Positions 5,334-8,464 of a stretch of 8,464 nucleotides of DNA are shown here, piece by piece (position 1 is the first letter of the stretch; each line of letters begins with the position of its first letter). Origin of the DNA: JBCCRH01 sp039208045 (lineage in GTDB: Bacteria; Bacteroidota; Bacteroidia; Chitinophagales; Saprospiraceae). A model generated the notes under the pieces. It was not told the origin of the DNA and did no database searches. It saw nothing but the letters and a program-made list of their open reading frames with translations. Position numbers and translations under genes: made by a program. The stretch lies in contig JBCCRH010000272.1 of assembly GCA_039208045.1 (NCBI GenBank), forward strand, positions 1 to 8,464, read 5' to 3'.

Positions 5334-6467
5334 ATGCTACTAAAACGAGCCATCGAGGATCAAGTACTGAAAAGCCTGGTTCCCAACAAAGTCGTTATCC
5401 TCCTGGGGCCGCGCAGAGTTGGGAAAACGGTGCTGATTAACCAAATCATAAAGCGCTTGAATGCCCCCTTTCTCTTGCTCAATGGAGAGGACATGGACAC
5501 CCGAAATCAGCTAGCATATAGAAGTAAGCAAAACTATCTCAACCTACTCGGAAATAGCAGCGTACTTATTATTGATGAAGCTCAGAAAATTCCTGAAGTT
5601 GGCCAGATTCTGAAGCTACTGGTCGACGAGGTGGAGGGGCTGCGTATTTTAGTAACTGGTTCTTCTGCATTTGATATTGACAAATACACTGGCGAACCGT
5701 TGACGGGCCGAAGAAAAAGTTTCAACCTTTTTACATTGGCAGAAACAGAGTTTGATCAGATAGAAGATACGATTCAGAAAGCAGCCAATCTGAAAGAGCG
5801 CTTAATATATGGTAACTATCCAGAATTATTGCAGCTGCCCGAGAGGGAAGATAAGAGGGACTATTTACAAGATTTGGTGGATGCCTACCTCCTTAAGGAT
5901 ATTCTGGCCTATGAAAATGTAAGAAACTCTGATAAAATACTGAATCTACTTCGATTAATTGCTTTTCAAGTTGGTAGTGAAGTTTCCTACACAGAGCTTG
6001 GAAAAAAGTTGGGGATCAGCAAAAATACCGTTGAAAAATATCTTGATCTGTTATCAAAAGTCTATGTTATCCACTCTGTTGGGGCCTTCAGTCGCAATTT
6101 GCGAAAGGAGATTGTTAAAGGAAAAAAATGGTATTTTTATGATAATGGATTACGAAATATTCTTGTAGGTAATTTAAATCCTGTCGATCTTAGAGATGAT
6201 ATTGGCTTACTTTGGGAAAACTATGTAATTAGTGAGCGAATGAAGTTTCAGCGGTATAACCGAATGCTGGTTTACAACTATTTTTGGCGCACTTATGACC
6301 AACAAGAAATTGACTGGGTGGAGGAGAGAGAAGGTAAGCTATTTGCCTACGAATTTAAGTGGAACCCTAGAAAAAAGGCTAAAGAGCCCGTAGCTTGGCA
6401 GCAAGCCTATGACAATAGGGAGTTTCACGTAATAAACAGTAGTAATTACCTCTCCTGGATAAGGTAA
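5334..6467 (+). CDS. AAA-type ATPase with C-terminal DUF4143 domain
   Basis: A 377-aa protein of the widespread ATP-binding/DUF4143 family, whose cellular role is poorly known. The N-terminal P-loop domain has Walker A GPRRVGKT (25-32), Walker B VLIIDEAQKIP (77-87) and a sensor strand ILVTGSSAFD (105-114). The family-typical GEPLTGRRKSFNLF follows at 120-133. Residues about 218-245 (YTELGKKLGISKNTVEKYLDLL) look like a winged-helix/HTH segment. The C-terminal part has WENYVISE (294-301), EIDWV (325-329) and YEFKW (339-343), a D...ExK pattern (Asp327, Glu340, Lys342) like the PD-(D/E)XK nuclease fold. Whether it cuts DNA is unproven. It lies 82 bp after hemL behind two palindromes and 21 bp before the kinase. 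A stretch near 6121-6180 is very A/T rich (13 G/C of 60 by hand count, against 32 of 60 at 4801-4860 in hemL), hinting at separate ancestry. Confidence 0.88.
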   Translation: MLLKRAIEDQVLKSLVPNKVVILLGPRRVGKTVLINQIIKRLNAPFLLLNGEDMDTRNQLAYRSKQNYLNLLGNSSVLIIDEAQKIPEVGQILKLLVDEVEGLRILVTGSSAFDIDKYTGEPLTGRRKSFNLFTLAETEFDQIEDTIQKAANLKERLIYGNYPELLQLPEREDKRDYLQDLVDAYLLKDILAYENVRNSDKILNLLRLIAFQVGSEVSYTELGKKLGISKNTVEKYLDLLSKVYVIHSVGAFSRNLRKEIVKGKKWYFYDNGLRNILVGNLNPVDLRDDIGLLWENYVISERMKFQRYNRMLVYNYFWRTYDQQEIDWVEEREGKLFAYEFKWNPRKKAKEPVAWQQAYDNREFHVINSSNYLSWIR

Positions 6468-6488
6468 TGGACTGAACAAGAATCAAAC

Positions 6489-7526
6489 ATGGTACAAAAC
6501 AGACGCCTCCGGCTCCTTTCTTATGTTGTAATTTTTTATATGCTACTAGCGTGTGCTTGGTGGTCGGTATTACTATTTACCAAAAATAGAGATGCGTTTG
6601 CTGCCAAGCGCGACAAACTTCGCATCTTGATGATTGCCGATGGAGCTGTCAATGATGACCAAGCTTTTTTCCAATCGGCCCCCTATATCGATCTCGAAAA
6701 ACACTATAAGCAACAGGAGTGGATGATTATGGGAGAAGCCTTGGTGTTTATCATCATTCTGGTTATTGGAATTTGGCTCATCAATAGGGGCTATAACAAG
6801 GAAGTTAATTCGGCCTTGCAGCGGCGCAACTTTCTTCTTTCTATTACACATGAGCTCAAGTCCCCCCTTGCCTCCATCCACTTAGTCCTCGAAACCTTAC
6901 AAAAGAGGCAACTTAAAAAAGAACTTGTCGAGCGACTGACTAGAAATGGCCTTATCGAAACGGAACGCCTCAACATGCTTGTCAACGATCTGCTCCTATC
7001 GGCACGCTTTGAGACAGCCTACCAGCCTAATATGGAACCACTCAACTTGGCTGATTTGTTGGCTACTATTGTCGAACGGCAGCAGTATAAACACCCCAAA
7101 GCTACCATCAGCTGGATATACGATGATTCACTATCACCTATCATAAAGGGAGATCAAAACGGCTTGACCTCGGTAGCTAATAATCTGATTGAAAATGCCG
7201 TGAAGTACGGCACCGAAAATCCTACTATCGATGTGCATATGAAGGCTAAAAACGGGAAAGTCCTCATAACAGTAGCAGATGATGGTATTGGCATCTCCGA
7301 TCGAGATAAGTCCAAAATATTCGAAAAATTCTATCGCGTAGGTAACGAAGATACCCGTAAAACAAAGGGTACTGGCTTAGGCCTCTACATCGTTGCAGAG
7401 ATTGTGAAGGCCCACAAGGGACAGATTACAGTAGCAGATAATAAACCACGAGGGACGGTCTTTAAGATTATCCTCCCTGCACCTGGCGTGAAGGCTGCAC
7501 AGCAAGCGAGTGTACTGGCGAGCTAG
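6489..7526 (+). CDS. Membrane sensor histidine kinase
   Basis: A 345-aa two-component sensor kinase. Transmembrane helices at about 9-30 and 80-99 flank a periplasmic loop of about 49 residues (31-79) with no domain I recognise. The HisKA dimerisation helix carries the phospho-acceptor His121 in SITHELKSPLAS. The HATPase domain has the N box NNLIENAVKY (231-240, Asn236), G1 DDGIGI (264-269), F box FEKFYRV (278-284) and G2 GTGLGLYIV (294-302), so it should be active. There is no HAMP, PAS or receiver domain; the kinase core follows the second membrane helix directly. It begins 21 bp after the ATPase and could be read with it. No response regulator is present in the window, so its partner and signal cannot be named. 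No SD is visible before the ATG. Confidence 0.93.
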   Translation: MVQNRRLRLLSYVVIFYMLLACAWWSVLLFTKNRDAFAAKRDKLRILMIADGAVNDDQAFFQSAPYIDLEKHYKQQEWMIMGEALVFIIILVIGIWLINRGYNKEVNSALQRRNFLLSITHELKSPLASIHLVLETLQKRQLKKELVERLTRNGLIETERLNMLVNDLLLSARFETAYQPNMEPLNLADLLATIVERQQYKHPKATISWIYDDSLSPIIKGDQNGLTSVANNLIENAVKYGTENPTIDVHMKAKNGKVLITVADDGIGISDRDKSKIFEKFYRVGNEDTRKTKGTGLGLYIVAEIVKAHKGQITVADNKPRGTVFKIILPAPGVKAAQQASVLAS

Positions 7527-7565
7527 CGCTAAAACTTTCTCCCCATTGGCACGTTAGGGACAGGT

Positions 7566-8464
7566 ATGAACATGCAAACACAAAAAAAGCTACGCTTACC
7601 CTCCACGCGTGTCCAAGCCTACCTCATCTTGGTCTTCCTGAGCCTCATTTGGGGTACCTCCTACATTCTGATTAAGAAAGGAGTAGCTGTTTTCTCTCCT
7701 TATCAAGTAGGCTACCTGCGTTTGATGGTTTCTGCTTTGGCGTTCACCCCTTTTCTCTTTTTCATTTGGAAAAAGATCGATTGGTCAAAATGGCCTTACT
7801 TTTTACTGGTAGGACTTACGGGTACGGCTATCCCTTCTTTGTTGTTTCCGCTTGCGCAAACGGAAATTAGCAGTTCTATAGCAGGTATTTTAAATTCCTT
7901 GACCCCTCTATTTACCCTAATTTTGGGCTTACTGTTTTTTAAAAATCGCTTTGCCCGCAATAAGCTACTGGGAGTACTCCTGGGTTTAGGAGGAGCTGCA
8001 TGTCTGATTTTATTGGGGAATGAAGTGGGGCTACAGGGCAATTTATGGTACAGCCTGTTTGTGCTACTGGCCTGCTTTTGTTATGCCACCAGCTCCAATG
8101 TGGTGGGCTACTTTTTTCAAAATACTTCTTCGCTTACCATCAGTGCCGTTTCTTTTATTATGGTTGGAATCCCGGCTACAATAATGCTCTTTACTACTGA
8201 CTTTACCACTGTCTTAGAGACGGACGAAAATGCCTGGGAAGCGGTGGGCTATATTGTGATTCTGGCGCTAGCCTCTACGGTACTAGCCAGTGTTATTTTC
8301 TTTAAGCTTATTCAGATGACAACGCCCTTGTTTTCTTCTATGGTGAGCTACTTGGTGCCCGCTGTGGCGGTCGGTTGGGGTTTAGTAGATGGTGAGTCGA
8401 TTACCATCTTACACTTTTTAGGTATGTTTCTCATCTTAGTAGGTGTCTACTTGAGTAGGTCTAA
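7566..8464 (+). CDS. DMT-superfamily (EamA) transporter, 3' end outside window
   Basis: The frame opens at ATG 7566 and is still open at the last base, giving 299 complete codons, about the full length of this family (roughly 290-310), so only the last few residues are missing. About ten hydrophobic helices are seen: 17-35, 45-66, 77-97, 100-124, 130-150, 156-180, 186-208, 221-246, 250-270 and 277-296, arranged as two EamA repeats. Helix 1 has SLIWGTSYILIKKG, the family's usual W-G-x-x-(F/Y) signature, and helix 4 the typical SSIAGILNSLTPLFTLILG pattern. The family exports or imports small metabolites such as amino acids; the substrate here is unknown. ATG 7572 is an alternative start two codons later. 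It lies 39 bp after the kinase on the same strand and may share its transcript. Confidence 0.9.
   Translation, partial: MNMQTQKKLRLPSTRVQAYLILVFLSLIWGTSYILIKKGVAVFSPYQVGYLRLMVSALAFTPFLFFIWKKIDWSKWPYFLLVGLTGTAIPSLLFPLAQTEISSSIAGILNSLTPLFTLILGLLFFKNRFARNKLLGVLLGLGGAACLILLGNEVGLQGNLWYSLFVLLACFCYATSSNVVGYFFQNTSSLTISAVSFIMVGIPATIMLFTTDFTTVLETDENAWEAVGYIVILALASTVLASVIFFKLIQMTTPLFSSMVSYLVPAVAVGWGLVDGESITILHFLGMFLILVGVYLSRS

Noticed and set aside
5334..6467. ATPase gene as a transposition helper (IstB-like)
   Set aside because: The C-terminal DUF4143 region and GEPLTGRRKSF motif place it in a different ATPase family, and no transposase lies beside it.

Overview
The window looks like a chromosomal segment from a Bacteroidota bacterium, probably of the Saprospiria/Lewinella type; the class-level guess is inference. 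The evidence is a secreted esterase ending in a type IX secretion (Por) sorting domain, a cytoplasmic HU-like/membrane/SPOR fusion protein of a kind known from this phylum, and matches to the Bacteroidota promoter consensus (TTG ... TAnnTTTG). Shine-Dalgarno sequences are generally absent, with one exception.

Layout. Positions 2-571 (+) hold the 3' part of a PHB-depolymerase/feruloyl-esterase-like secreted hydrolase. Positions 572-934 carry no gene. They lie between two converging genes and hold two long imperfect inverted repeats (614-731 and 739-899), which I read as non-autonomous intergenic repeat elements, possibly one nested in the other. Positions 935-3737 (-) are a three-gene set, read from right to left: an HU-like/SPOR membrane protein, a lipoprotein of unknown function, and an alpha/beta hydrolase that overlaps the lipoprotein gene by 11 bp. 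Positions 3738-3943 are a divergent intergenic region with a good Bacteroidota-type promoter for hemL. Positions 3944-5251 (+) encode glutamate-1-semialdehyde aminomutase (HemL), which makes 5-aminolevulinate for heme. Positions 5264-5322 hold two tandem AT-rich palindromes (one perfect, 26 bp) immediately before an AAA-type ATPase/DUF4143 gene (5334-6467). A membrane sensor histidine kinase (6489-7526) and a DMT/EamA-family transporter (7566 onward, still open at the window edge) follow on the same strand.

How the genes work together. Most are housekeeping or accessory genes with no obvious shared pathway. The minus-strand trio is probably co-transcribed and concerns the cell envelope. On the plus strand, the ATPase, kinase and transporter are closely spaced (21 and 39 bp gaps) and may be read together. 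No response regulator for the kinase is in the window. I see no clear new multi-gene system. The best candidates for something undescribed are the paired palindromes in front of the ATPase, whose protein carries its own winged-helix-like segment, and the nested palindromic repeats at 581-916.
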